Part shown: positions 1 through 8,954 of the stretch, piece by piece
Position numbering within the stretch: position 1 is the first letter of the stretch
Layout of the letters: each line of letters opens with the position of its first letter
Assembly: GCA_900316395.1 (NCBI GenBank)
Contig: ONCT01000016.1
Coordinates: forward strand, 1 to 35,508
DNA length: 35,508 nt
Source of the DNA: an uncultured Lachnospiraceae bacterium
GTDB taxonomy: Bacteria; Bacillota; Clostridia; Lachnospirales; Lachnospiraceae
Direction: 5' to 3'
Translations under genes and position numbers: made by a program
Notes under the pieces: generated by a model
The model's input: the letters and a program-made list of their open reading frames with translations, nothing else
The model's database searches: none
What the model was told of the DNA's origin: nothing

Positions 1-44
1 AGCAAGTCCATCATATACCTTCTTATCGTATATTTATAATCAAT

Positions 45-68
45 AAAATTGTAGAATTCTACATTTTT
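45..68 (-). terminator. Possible weak terminator after the acetolactate decarboxylase gene
   Basis: The perfect 12-base palindrome GTAGAATTCTAC (51-62) is flanked by A-rich and T-rich arms. The RNA could form a TGTAG/CTACA stem with an AATT loop, extended by A-U pairs after one mismatch. On the minus strand it lies about 27 bases after the stop of the gene ending at 95 and is followed by a U-rich run. The stem is short, so termination is plausible but not certain. I see no gene in the rest of 1-94. Confidence 0.4.
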
Positions 69-94
69 AGCGATTACTTAAATCAACCAACCTT

Positions 95-913
95 TTATTC
101 ATTCGTCTCTACTTTCTTAATTGCAGCGCTAACGTCCTTGGATAATTCCATCTTTTGGAAGTCAGAATTATTAGTTAGAATCATATCAAATCCCGGAGTT
201 GTATCATATTCTACAGTTGCTTTATCGAATTTTAGCTCAAGAATATGACCACCCTTAGTCTTATCATCAGATATAAAATGGAAATGCCAGCCTGGAGTAT
301 TTAGACCGCCCATATAATCAGGGCAATATAATGCAACAACTGTACCATTTATATTGTCATAAGTAAATTCTCTCTGATCTGTCTTAAGTGCCTCATCAAG
401 TGTCCTATAAGGTTTCTCCTGCTTCAATTCGCTACGAACATTCATCTGATTGAATGTACCTTTTATTTTCACGAAATAGAACATGTTCTTTCCATTCTTA
501 TCAACTATATCATTTAGCTTTCCCTTTAAAGCATTAATATCATTGACTCCAGAGAGCTCCTCACTTCCGTCCTTATCAAAGAAAGTAACATTAGAAAACG
601 GTATGGTCTCCTCATCACTTGCCTCTTTAACAGAGCCATCACCAAGGGCCTGATATACCTTTCCATCAAGCACAATCATCTCACCATTAACACCCTCAAA
701 TGTCCCGATGCCTATATCTCCATGCTTCTTAAGTTCACTTGTCTTAATGATGCCATCATAGTATCCTTGTGTTAATGACTGCAACAACGCAACCTGATAA
801 ATTGTCTCCCTATCAGCCTCTGATTGCTTTGTAGAACAAGCGCATAAAGATACCATCATTACCACTACTATAACAATAGCTATCTTACTTTTTGCTCCAT
901 TCAAGAATTTCAT
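95..913 (-). CDS. budA: Alpha-acetolactate decarboxylase, predicted lipoprotein
   Basis: The enzyme converts 2-acetolactate to acetoin. After a hydrophobic N-terminus the protein (272 residues) follows the family pattern: IYQVALLQSL, then KHGDIGIGTFEGVNGEMIVLDG, then a conserved Arg before KQEKPY, then GWHFHF with a His in GGH, which match the zinc-binding histidines of characterised family members. I chose the start at 913 because AGGAGGAT lies 7 bases upstream; the longer frame to 949 would place the start upstream of that site. Residues 11-26 form a signal peptide ending in L-C-A-C, a likely lipobox with Cys26 as the lipidated residue, so the enzyme is predicted to sit outside the membrane. 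Exported members of this family are known (Brevibacillus), but most are cytoplasmic. No acetolactate synthase gene is present in the window. It is the last gene of the minus-strand run that starts with nfo. The family call is strong; the lipidation is inferred. Confidence 0.9.
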   Translation of the reverse strand: MKFLNGAKSKIAIVIVVVMMVSLCACSTKQSEADRETIYQVALLQSLTQGYYDGIIKTSELKKHGDIGIGTFEGVNGEMIVLDGKVYQALGDGSVKEASDEETIPFSNVTFFDKDGSEELSGVNDINALKGKLNDIVDKNGKNMFYFVKIKGTFNQMNVRSELKQEKPYRTLDEALKTDQREFTYDNINGTVVALYCPDYMGGLNTPGWHFHFISDDKTKGGHILELKFDKATVEYDTTPGFDMILTNNSDFQKMELSKDVSAAIKKVETNE

Positions 914-983
914 TACTATTATCCTCCTCGTCTTTTTATATATAATCATAATCCGTCGTATCTGTATGTATTATAGGCAGCTC

Positions 984-2633
984 CTATGAATTCTGGTCAC
1001 GAGCGGCAACGATTTCCAAGAGATAACGGGGAGTAAAATACTTCTCCATGAACTGATAATAATCAATCAAAGGAAGCACGGCCTTGTACTGGTCTGATAA
1101 AAGGTCATGTTCTATATGCATGTTATCAGGTCCGGCAATGTTCATGACATTCTGATCCTCGGCCGAGTAGGCCTTCCATTCAACAGTGTCTGTCGAAGGA
1201 TTGCCACAGCGTGCAAAATTAGTCCACATCTGTTGAACGGTCGTGAAAATCTCTTCAGGAATATTCGTACCGTTAAAAGCACTATCCGTACCGACGCAGC
1301 GAAGGTCAAATACGAACAAAAGCTCTACAGAATGGGCTGCTCCCACATCCGGATTGCTACCCGGATATGACCAATAGTAGCTGTATGTCTTGTTGAATGC
1401 ACTCTGAACATCCAGCTGCTGGAGCATAGGGATTCTGAACATAAGCTCATTAATTAACTCAGTCTCAATAAGTCCTGGCTCCTGAGTTCTGCATACTCGT
1501 TTAAATTCTTCATAATACTTCTTGTCTTCTTCTTTTAAGTAGGTTGCTGCGTCACCTACGCTACGCTTGGCAAACAACTTCTGCTCTTCTAAGTTCAAAG
1601 AAGGGCCTTCGCCCATGAAAAGCCTTGCCTCATCAGCAGTGCTACCTGCCATGATGGTTATGTGCTTCGCATAACCCTTCCTGTATAATTCGATAGGCGC
1701 CTCAGGAAGCACCTCTGTCCCATAATAAGGACATGACGTAAAATTGCCAACTGCATTTACATACGCCTCCTGGAGTTTCTCTTCACTTAGTGCCATAATA
1801 TCATCCATTGTCTTGGCGCCAGTGTATTCAAGTAAAGCCCTGGTCTTATTCTGTGCGGATTCACATTCAACCGGAAATGCCAATGTGGTAGAACCGCTCT
1901 GAGCAATAACCTTCTGGAAATACTGGTTCGCCTCCTTCATAACTGGAAGAATTGAAACTGAACCGCCACCAGCGCTTTGTCCAAAGATAGTCACATTGTC
2001 AGGGTCTCCACCGAAAGCGGCTATGTTCTCGTGTATCCACCTAAGTGCCATAGCCTGGTCAAGTAAACCGTTGCAAGGCGCCGTCTTGAAACCATCACCA
2101 CCAGGCACAGATGAGAAGTCCATGAATCCATACATATTCAGGCGGTAATTGATAGTCACCAGTATGATGTCGCTCTGCCTCTGGACGAGGTTGGCTCCGC
2201 TGTAGGATGCCTGGGAACCCGAGCCTACAACATACGCTCCACCATGAATCCAGAACATTACTGGCTTCTTCTTCGTCTTATCGTCTTCGTTGAGCCAGAT
2301 GTTCAGATAGAGGCAGTCCTCTGACATAATTCTCTGAACACAATCATCGTAGCCTAGTCCACCATAAGCAGTCTTGCCATAGTACTTAGCCTCGAAGATG
2401 CCATCATTCTTATCTACGTACTCTGGTGCCTTAAAGCGGCGCTCACCTACAGGCGGCTTCGCATAAGGGATTCCCAGCCATGATGCAACTCCATGTTCCT
2501 CGGTTCCGACAAAGGTTCCATTTACACACTTTACAGCATGATCCTTGTCGTAGTCTCCTGTAATCTCACTGTTCAAGGTCTCGTACATCTCTAAACGCAT
2601 TAAATCCTTGAATTCCCTTTTTCCAACACTCAT
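984..2633 (-). CDS. Type-B carboxylesterase (para-nitrobenzyl esterase family)
   Basis: This is a serine alpha/beta-hydrolase of the carboxylesterase/lipase family (549 residues, typical length). The fold motifs are visible: GIPYAKPPVGERRF near residue 54, EDCLYLNIW near 105, the oxyanion-hole sequence HGGAY near 130, and the nucleophile elbow GQSAGG with Ser220. The likely acid is Glu335 in STADEARLFM and the base His434 in GAAHSVELLF, so the triad is complete. There is no signal peptide, so it should act in the cytoplasm. The start follows AAAGGAGG at good spacing. It lies 33 bases upstream of the acetolactate decarboxylase gene and 48 bases downstream of the MATE gene, so co-transcription is likely. 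The physiological ester cannot be read from sequence. Confidence 0.93.
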   Translation of the reverse strand: MSVGKREFKDLMRLEMYETLNSEITGDYDKDHAVKCVNGTFVGTEEHGVASWLGIPYAKPPVGERRFKAPEYVDKNDGIFEAKYYGKTAYGGLGYDDCVQRIMSEDCLYLNIWLNEDDKTKKKPVMFWIHGGAYVVGSGSQASYSGANLVQRQSDIILVTINYRLNMYGFMDFSSVPGGDGFKTAPCNGLLDQAMALRWIHENIAAFGGDPDNVTIFGQSAGGGSVSILPVMKEANQYFQKVIAQSGSTTLAFPVECESAQNKTRALLEYTGAKTMDDIMALSEEKLQEAYVNAVGNFTSCPYYGTEVLPEAPIELYRKGYAKHITIMAGSTADEARLFMGEGPSLNLEEQKLFAKRSVGDAATYLKEEDKKYYEEFKRVCRTQEPGLIETELINELMFRIPMLQQLDVQSAFNKTYSYYWSYPGSNPDVGAAHSVELLFVFDLRCVGTDSAFNGTNIPEEIFTTVQQMWTNFARCGNPSTDTVEWKAYSAEDQNVMNIAGPDNMHIEHDLLSDQYKAVLPLIDYYQFMEKYFTPRYLLEIVAARDQNS

Positions 2634-2681
2634 AATTATACCTCCTTTATAGTTGAGTCAACGGTAGCCTCTCTAGACTAT

Positions 2682-4037
2682 TCATGAATAATTATATCGT
2701 TTCCTATACGCAATCAGACATGAGATTGTAAGTATCATAGCACAAAACTCTGCTGCTATTACCGACATCCAAACCCCTATCAAGCCAAAAAGTATAGGTA
2801 GAACAAGCACAAACATAACCTGCAATACTAACACCCTTAAGAATGATATCAGTGCTGATATGAGACCATTGTTAAGGGCCGTAAATAACGCCGAACCAAA
2901 TATATTAACACCTGCAAACAAATAGCATAAACAATAAATCCTTATTGCAGTCGTAGTCATTTCAAGAAGAGATTCATTATCTCCTACGAAAATCATAGCA
3001 AGAGGTCTGGCAAATATTAAGGATACTGCCACCACAATAATTGATGCTATAATTATTATTCTCATACTACGCTTAAAAACATTCTTTAGTTCAGATGTGT
3101 TCTTCGCTCCATAATTATAGCCACAAATAGGCGACGCTCCCATGGAATATCCGAAGAAGAATCCCACAAATACATAAGACAGATACATTATGACACCGTA
3201 TGCCGCAACACCATCCTGACCTGCGTATTTCATTAACTGGTAATTATAAAGCATACTTACAATAGAAAGTGAAACCTCCGTCAGGAATTCGGAAGAGCCA
3301 TTTGTAATAACCTTAATTAAATCTCTACCATACCATTTTGCCTTGCCTAGCTTTAATAAAGAGGAATTAGGCACTGCAAAATATATTAAAGGAATTACAC
3401 CACCAACTACACTTCCAGCTATAGTTGCATAAGCAGCACCATCCAGTCCCAAATTAAGGACACCCACAAGGAGCCAGTCAAGGACTATATTAGTAACCCC
3501 TGCAGCTATAGTGACTACAAGACCCAGCTTAGGCTTCTCTGATACAATACAGAAGCTTTGAAACTCATATTGCAAAATAAGAGGTATTGAACCCATAAAG
3601 CATATCCTTGCATATCTCACACAGAAAGGCAGCATCTCTTCATCTGCTCCAAGCAAAAGCGCCATTGGCTCAGCAAATATAAAGCCTATAACACTTACAA
3701 TCGCACCTAGTGCAATCATTATATATACTACAAGAGAGAATATCTCATTTGCCTTCTTCCTGTCTCCTGCCCCTAGGGTAACTGCAACTAAAGCACTTCC
3801 ACCGACGCCGAACATTGTTCCAAACGCCAAGAATATAAGGACATACGGCAAAATAAGATTCAATGCTGCAAATGGTGTCTCGCCAACATAATTGGCAACA
3901 AAGAAACCATCAACTACTCCGTATATTGATGTGAAAATCATCATAGCTACAGATGGCAATGTAAATCTAAGTAATCTTCCATATGTAAAATGATCTGATA
4001 ATTTGATTTTTTTACTACTTACTACTTCTGTTTCCAT
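2682..4037 (-). CDS. MATE family efflux transporter
   Basis: This is a multidrug and toxin extrusion (MATE) type integral membrane transporter of 451 residues with about twelve hydrophobic segments in two similar halves. The N-terminal half opens with GRLLRFTLPSVAMMIFTSIYG and contains VDGFFVANYVG; the second half has ASPICGYNYGAKN, a conserved MATE loop. The family exports organic cations and drugs using Na+ or H+ gradients; the substrate here is unknown. The start at 4037 follows AGAGGGAG. Only 15 bases separate it from the upstream NHLM ABC transporter gene, so the two are probably on one transcript and may share a physiological role, for example export or self-protection; that link is inference. 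Confidence 0.93.
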   Translation of the reverse strand: METEVVSSKKIKLSDHFTYGRLLRFTLPSVAMMIFTSIYGVVDGFFVANYVGETPFAALNLILPYVLIFLAFGTMFGVGGSALVAVTLGAGDRKKANEIFSLVVYIMIALGAIVSVIGFIFAEPMALLLGADEEMLPFCVRYARICFMGSIPLILQYEFQSFCIVSEKPKLGLVVTIAAGVTNIVLDWLLVGVLNLGLDGAAYATIAGSVVGGVIPLIYFAVPNSSLLKLGKAKWYGRDLIKVITNGSSEFLTEVSLSIVSMLYNYQLMKYAGQDGVAAYGVIMYLSYVFVGFFFGYSMGASPICGYNYGAKNTSELKNVFKRSMRIIIIASIIVVAVSLIFARPLAMIFVGDNESLLEMTTTAIRIYCLCYLFAGVNIFGSALFTALNNGLISALISFLRVLVLQVMFVLVLPILFGLIGVWMSVIAAEFCAMILTISCLIAYRKRYNYS

Positions 4038-4052
4038 ATCTCCCTCTTATTT

Positions 4053-6239
4053 CTACACATCTAATCGCTGTTTTTTTACAAGCTCTGCGAAAACGCCATC
4101 TTTTTCTATAAGCTCTTCATATGTTCCTTCTTCGCAGATTCTTCCCTCATCTAATACCAGTATTCTGTCGCAGTTTTGTACTGTAGAGAGACGATGGGCA
4201 ATGGCAATTCTGGTACAATTCAGCTTATCTAAAGAATTAGCAACTGCCTGTTGTGTAATATTATCTAAGGCACTTGTTGCCTCATCAAGTATCATAATCT
4301 TACGCTTAGAGCATACTGCTCTTGCAATTATAAGACGTTGTCTCTGGCCACCTGATACACCGCCTCCGCGTTCAGACACCAAGGTCTCCATACCCATAGG
4401 CATTGCTCTAATATCATCTGCAATTCCAGCAATTTCTGCGGCTTCCCATGCCTCCTCTAAGGTTGCATTAGGATTTGCCAGAGTAATGTTCTCGAAGATA
4501 TCTCCCTTTAATAACTTCGCATCCTGCATAACCATGCTGATTCCATTCTGACGAATAGAACGAAGATTAACACAAGATAAATCATACTCGCCGAACATTA
4601 TATTGCCTGCGCTTGGTTTCTCAAATCCAAGGAGCAGCCTCATTAATGTACTCTTGCCACAGCCTGACTTTCCAACTATGGCTACATATTCCCCAGGCTT
4701 GATGTTAAATGAAATGTTATTAATAACCCATGGTGTCTCCTCACTATAGCGGAAGGATAAACCATTTACATCAACACTTCCATCCACGTTTTCTACTGAT
4801 GGTTTCTCATCGTCACATTCAGGAGCAGCATTAAGTATTGGCGCCAAATGTCCAAACTTAGGATACGATCTCACCATAGATGCTATAAAAGTCAAGAACA
4901 AAACAATGGAAGCATTTATCTGACCAAACGCTGTATTAAATGCCATAAAGTTCGCGGTAGAATATCCTGTGTCCATGGCACTAATATAAATATATACAGT
5001 TCCTATCATTCCGATTAGTACCACGAAGGCATCCATGCAGTAGAGATACTTAGGGCGGTTAAATGCAGCCCTGGCATATTCTGAGAATCTGCTTGCCCAC
5101 TTTGAAAAGGCACGGTCCTCAGCACCTGCTAACTTTATCTTCTGAATACCACCTAATAGAGTAGCTATTGTTCCAGAAGCTTTAGTATTAGCTTCAACTA
5201 CCTCAACCTCTCTTTTCATCAATTCACGTAATATAAAAACAATAACAAGAACCTGCGCTACGATGATTCCTATGGCTACAGGTAGTAGCGAAGATGCATA
5301 ATATACAATCTGATAAAAATATACAACACTAAGAACCAATGTAAGTCCACCGCCTAATATACCTTTAACCATAGAATCTATCATACGCCATATATTATTA
5401 ATACGCGTAGCCAGATTACCTGCACTGTAGTCTTTAAAAAACGATGTTGGAAGAAGCATCACTCTTGCAAAAACAGCAGCCTCAGCAAAATTTCCCATTT
5501 TGATGGCAATCCTGTTCATGACTAAGTTCTTATTCATTTTAAATAGCAATGTTCCCACAGCTACACCTAATAGCAATCCTGCTATAGGCAATATAAGACT
5601 GGTCTGACCGGAAGGCGCCACCTCACCATATGCCCATGATGATGCAACAGCAGGTAATAATCCCACCAATGCAGAAATTAGCGCCGAAAGAAATACCTTA
5701 ATAAAGTCCCCTTTATCTAATGCCTTGAACAAGAACTGTACAAATTCTTTTACTTCTAAGGAACGGGCGGGAAGAACAGGATAGAATAATTCTGCCTTCT
5801 CCTCTAAATACCCTTCCGTTTTTTTGTTAATTTTAACATTCTCACCAGTTAAAGGATCTTTATAATGATATCCCCCAGAATACCTTGGCAGCAAGGCCAC
5901 AACCTCGCCATTTTTAAGCTTTCCTAAATAAGCCCCAAATGCATCCTTGTACCATCCTTTTTCAAGCCTTACCGTTCGATGCATAACACCTGAAGGGCGG
6001 CACATATATTCAATACGCTCTTCTAAATCCGTAACACCATCAGGAACAACACCAGGGGTGGCCTGACTATAACGCAGACAGGCTCTTACGGCACCATCTG
6101 CCATCTCTAAATCATCTGCTCCGAAGAGACTAAGTATTCTATCATCACCAACACTTGCAGCCAGCTTTTCGTAGCCACTTCTAAGACTCTCACGATTCAG
6201 TTGATCTCTATTTTTCATCTGTAAGCTAATATCTTTCAT
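4053..6239 (-). CDS. NHLM-type bacteriocin export ABC transporter, permease/ATPase without peptidase domain
   Basis: This is a 728-residue half-transporter. An N-terminal cytoplasmic region of about 165 residues shows no Cys-peptidase motif, and a six-helix ABC membrane domain follows. The C-terminal ATPase has Walker A GKSGCGKST, signature VSGGQRQRL, Walker B IMILDEATSALD and switch His in IAHRLST. Large N-terminal extensions without peptidase activity, paired with a C39-peptidase partner and a small HlyD-like protein, are the hallmark of the NHLM (nitrile-hydratase-leader microcin) export cassette. The partner gene ends 6 bases upstream. The ribosome binding site is weak (AAGAG), so translational coupling is likely. 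The substrate is unknown, because no precursor peptide was found nearby. The family call is from architecture and recalled similarity. Confidence 0.88.
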   Translation of the reverse strand: MKDISLQMKNRDQLNRESLRSGYEKLAASVGDDRILSLFGADDLEMADGAVRACLRYSQATPGVVPDGVTDLEERIEYMCRPSGVMHRTVRLEKGWYKDAFGAYLGKLKNGEVVALLPRYSGGYHYKDPLTGENVKINKKTEGYLEEKAELFYPVLPARSLEVKEFVQFLFKALDKGDFIKVFLSALISALVGLLPAVASSWAYGEVAPSGQTSLILPIAGLLLGVAVGTLLFKMNKNLVMNRIAIKMGNFAEAAVFARVMLLPTSFFKDYSAGNLATRINNIWRMIDSMVKGILGGGLTLVLSVVYFYQIVYYASSLLPVAIGIIVAQVLVIVFILRELMKREVEVVEANTKASGTIATLLGGIQKIKLAGAEDRAFSKWASRFSEYARAAFNRPKYLYCMDAFVVLIGMIGTVYIYISAMDTGYSTANFMAFNTAFGQINASIVLFLTFIASMVRSYPKFGHLAPILNAAPECDDEKPSVENVDGSVDVNGLSFRYSEETPWVINNISFNIKPGEYVAIVGKSGCGKSTLMRLLLGFEKPSAGNIMFGEYDLSCVNLRSIRQNGISMVMQDAKLLKGDIFENITLANPNATLEEAWEAAEIAGIADDIRAMPMGMETLVSERGGGVSGGQRQRLIIARAVCSKRKIMILDEATSALDNITQQAVANSLDKLNCTRIAIAHRLSTVQNCDRILVLDEGRICEEGTYEELIEKDGVFAELVKKQRLDV

Positions 6240-6245
6240 ACTCTT

Positions 6246-8405
6246 TTACTCACTCTTTACTAATCGAGAATACATACCATCTAATTCCATAAGCTCTTCA
6301 TGTGTACCTTCTTCTACGATATCTCCTGCCTTAAGAACGTAAATCTTATCAGCGTCTCGTATCGTACTTAGTCGATGAGCCACAACAACAGTAGTAATGC
6401 CTCGTTTTCTCACATTATTCATAACCTCATCTTCAGTTTCAGCATCCAGTGCACTAGTTGCCTCATCAAGAACTAATATAGACGGTTCAATAGCAAGCGC
6501 TCTGGCTATCTCCATACGCTGAAGCTGTCCACCAGAATAGTTCTTACCTCCTGGCTGCAGGACGGCTGCATATCCACCCTTTCTGGAAGCTATCTCATCA
6601 TGAATTCTTGCATCCTGACACGCTCTAACTACCTCTGCCTCCTCAATAGTGGTATCCCAGAAACGAATATTGTCAGAAATAGGGTCATCAAAAACCATAA
6701 TGTCCTGATCAACGATAGCTAAGGAGCTCTTTAACTGTTGTTTTGGAATATCAGATAGTTTTTTTCCATCCAGCAAAACCTCTCCTGACCAAGGCTTATA
6801 CAAGCCAGAAAGTAACTTTCCAAGAGTCGATTTACCACTACCACTGGCTCCAACTAAGGCAACCTTGCTTCCCGGCTCTATATGAATACTCATATTCTTA
6901 ATCAATGGTTTTCCCTTAGTTGAATAGCCAAATGTAATATCCTTAAACTCAATATCTCCCTTTAGCTTATCTAGATTCTCCCACTCTTCGTCAGTTAAAT
7001 CCCTCGTATTTTCCTCAACATCCACAGGATTACTCATTACATCCTCTACACGTTCCATCTGAACCTGCATTTCCTGAATGGTCTGTCCCATAGTAATCAT
7101 TTCATTTACTGGTTTTGTAAATGCTGTGAGAAGACCTGTAAAGGCAAGTAATGTACCTGGTGTAAACTGACCGTCTATAATCAACTTTACTCCAAAACCG
7201 AAAACTGTTATGTTAGTAATCTCCGTCAGTAATGAAGGTATAAACGCCATAGTTTCATTGAGCCAGCATAGCGTCACATCACCTGCTGTAACTTTGGCAT
7301 GGATATTGGCCCATTTCCTGTAATAAGCATTTTCCGCGCCTGCTGACTTTAATGTCTCAATCATATCAATTCCTGCTAGAGAGGTGGAGTTAAGCTTTCC
7401 ATATCCAATGGTAATTGTTCTTGTGATATCCACTCTTTTTTTGGAAACCAGCCTTGCCACAATTATATTAAGGGCAACTGTAGACACGCCAAGTAAAGTG
7501 AGGAATAAACTATAATAAGACATAACAATTACATATAGAACCAGCATAACAACATTGATTGCTGCTGGTGCCACCTGGGTCATCAAGGTTGTTACTACCA
7601 TCTGATTCTCCGTCGTCCTCATCTGCAAGTCTCCCACAGACCTTCCAGAATAGTAAGTCATTGGAAGGTGTAGTAGATGCTGAACAAACCTGGAGGAATC
7701 AACAACTGCTGAACGACCCTGTACACGCACCATGTAAATCGACCTTATAATCTGCATTACTCCATAGATTACACACAAACCAGATAAGGCTATAACAAAT
7801 CCCGTTGGAGACGATGTCTCATTCCCGGTAATATAATAATCAACAACTGCCTTTCCTGCAGTGGTAAAAAGAACTGTGGCGATAGATGCTAACGCCGCTG
7901 TTGCCAAAACAATAGCCAGTGCAGATTGCAGTCCCTGCAGTCTCTTTATAACAAAGCGAAGGGGACTAGGTTTGCTTCCGCCCTTTTCGAATCTCTCAGT
8001 AGGGGAAAAAGTAAGAGTAATACCTCTAAAGCACTTCTCAAGTACTTGTATAGGATAACTGATACTACCTTTGCCTGGGTCATTTACATAAGCATGCTTT
8101 CCCCTTATACCCGTAAGAACAACAAAGTGATTGGCATTCCATTGTATAATACATGGGTATGGCTTTTTCTCCTTAAGCTCATCAATACTAAGATTATGTT
8201 TCTCAGCCTTCAAACCATATTCTTCAGCCGCCTCTAGTACAGCTTCCGCGCTTGTTCCGTCACGACCTACACCACAAGCTTCACGTAGCTTGTCTAGGGG
8301 CTCCCATCTCTCATAATAGGCTAATATCATTGCAAGGGATGCTGCGCCACATTCCACCGCGTCCATTTGCATTATCTGCGGTACTTTTTTTCTGCTAAAT
8401 AACAT
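6246..8405 (-). CDS. NHLM-type peptidase-containing ABC transporter (C39 peptidase, permease, ATPase)
   Basis: This protein should cleave a leader after a double-Gly-type site and export the released peptide. The N-terminal C39 domain appears intact: Cys19 in MDAVECGAASLAM, His93 in NANHFVVLTG and Asp109 in YVNDPGKG. A six-helix membrane domain follows from about residue 165 to 450. The C-terminal ATPase has Walker A GASGSGKST, signature YSGGQLQRM, Walker B ILVLDEATSALD and VAHRLST. I place the start at the ATG at 8405, just after a GGGGGAG ribosome binding site. The longer frame begins with TTG at 8429 inside the preceding gene and would bury that site. The protein is then 719 residues and begins 10 bases after the stop of the HlyD-like gene. 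Together the two ABC proteins probably form a heterodimer. Confidence 0.92.
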   Translation of the reverse strand: MLFSRKKVPQIMQMDAVECGAASLAMILAYYERWEPLDKLREACGVGRDGTSAEAVLEAAEEYGLKAEKHNLSIDELKEKKPYPCIIQWNANHFVVLTGIRGKHAYVNDPGKGSISYPIQVLEKCFRGITLTFSPTERFEKGGSKPSPLRFVIKRLQGLQSALAIVLATAALASIATVLFTTAGKAVVDYYITGNETSSPTGFVIALSGLCVIYGVMQIIRSIYMVRVQGRSAVVDSSRFVQHLLHLPMTYYSGRSVGDLQMRTTENQMVVTTLMTQVAPAAINVVMLVLYVIVMSYYSLFLTLLGVSTVALNIIVARLVSKKRVDITRTITIGYGKLNSTSLAGIDMIETLKSAGAENAYYRKWANIHAKVTAGDVTLCWLNETMAFIPSLLTEITNITVFGFGVKLIIDGQFTPGTLLAFTGLLTAFTKPVNEMITMGQTIQEMQVQMERVEDVMSNPVDVEENTRDLTDEEWENLDKLKGDIEFKDITFGYSTKGKPLIKNMSIHIEPGSKVALVGASGSGKSTLGKLLSGLYKPWSGEVLLDGKKLSDIPKQQLKSSLAIVDQDIMVFDDPISDNIRFWDTTIEEAEVVRACQDARIHDEIASRKGGYAAVLQPGGKNYSGGQLQRMEIARALAIEPSILVLDEATSALDAETEDEVMNNVRKRGITTVVVAHRLSTIRDADKIYVLKAGDIVEEGTHEELMELDGMYSRLVKSE

Positions 8406-8415
8406 AATGCTCCCC

Positions 8416-8937
8416 CTATTTTTTACCAAAAATCATAGATAGCGGTGTTTTCTGATCAACCGTAATAGTCACCTCTACACTTTTCTTAAGGTCATAATGC
8501 TGTGAGTCAGATACGATAACTGGATGTACCATCTTCACATCTCCTGCCAACTGACGTATCTCGAGATCCGTCAAGCCTTCACTCTTATAATTGTCCACGT
8601 CAGTTGCCCATTCTTCAACATATAATACAGTTTCAGGATTCCCATCTACATAGGCAAAATCTCCTGGCTTAATTCGAAGAGCCGTATCAGTGTCCACAAA
8701 GCAGACGATTCCATCTACACCTGCGGCTCCTTTCTTAGTTATATGGTCTGACACAGAACCATATACAGCCCATGCTATGATTCCCAAAAGAATTGCAACA
8801 CAAGCTATGATTGATACCCAGATTCCAGGTGTGGTCATACGAAGATATTTATCCAAATCATCTGGGCTCTGCAACCTGTCTAATGCCTTCTTGTCAGAAG
8901 GAGCTTTGTTAGTTCCCTTTTCTTTTTTGTCTTGCAT
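8416..8937 (-). CDS. Short HlyD-like NHLM secretion protein
   Basis: This 173-residue protein starts with a charged cytoplasmic tail and the segment LQSPDDLDKYLRMTTPGIW, which resembles the start of NHLM secretion (HlyD-family) proteins. One membrane helix follows (about 38-62) with AWAVYGSVSDHI, and then a small extracellular beta-rich domain. Full-length family members carry a long coiled-coil hairpin and lipoyl-like halves; here these are absent, so this is a minimal adaptor. The start has AAGGAGG 6-7 bases upstream. It lies 17 bases after nfo and immediately before the peptidase ABC gene, which supports a role in the same export complex. The NHLM label rests on the N-terminal motif and neighbours; the reduced form may be lineage-specific or degenerate. 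Confidence 0.8.
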   Translation of the reverse strand: MQDKKEKGTNKAPSDKKALDRLQSPDDLDKYLRMTTPGIWVSIIACVAILLGIIAWAVYGSVSDHITKKGAAGVDGIVCFVDTDTALRIKPGDFAYVDGNPETVLYVEEWATDVDNYKSEGLTDLEIRQLAGDVKMVHPVIVSDSQHYDLKKSVEVTITVDQKTPLSMIFGKK

Positions 8938-8954
8938 ACTATTCCTCCTTATAT

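Noticed and set aside
51..62. Palindrome GTAGAATTCTAC as a regulator binding site.
   Set aside because: It lies downstream of a stop codon with no promoter nearby; a weak terminator explains it better.
4003..4551. A 182-codon plus-strand open frame opposite the ABC transporter gene.
   Set aside because: It overlaps the conserved ATPase domain, has Ser-rich low-complexity content and no ribosome binding site.
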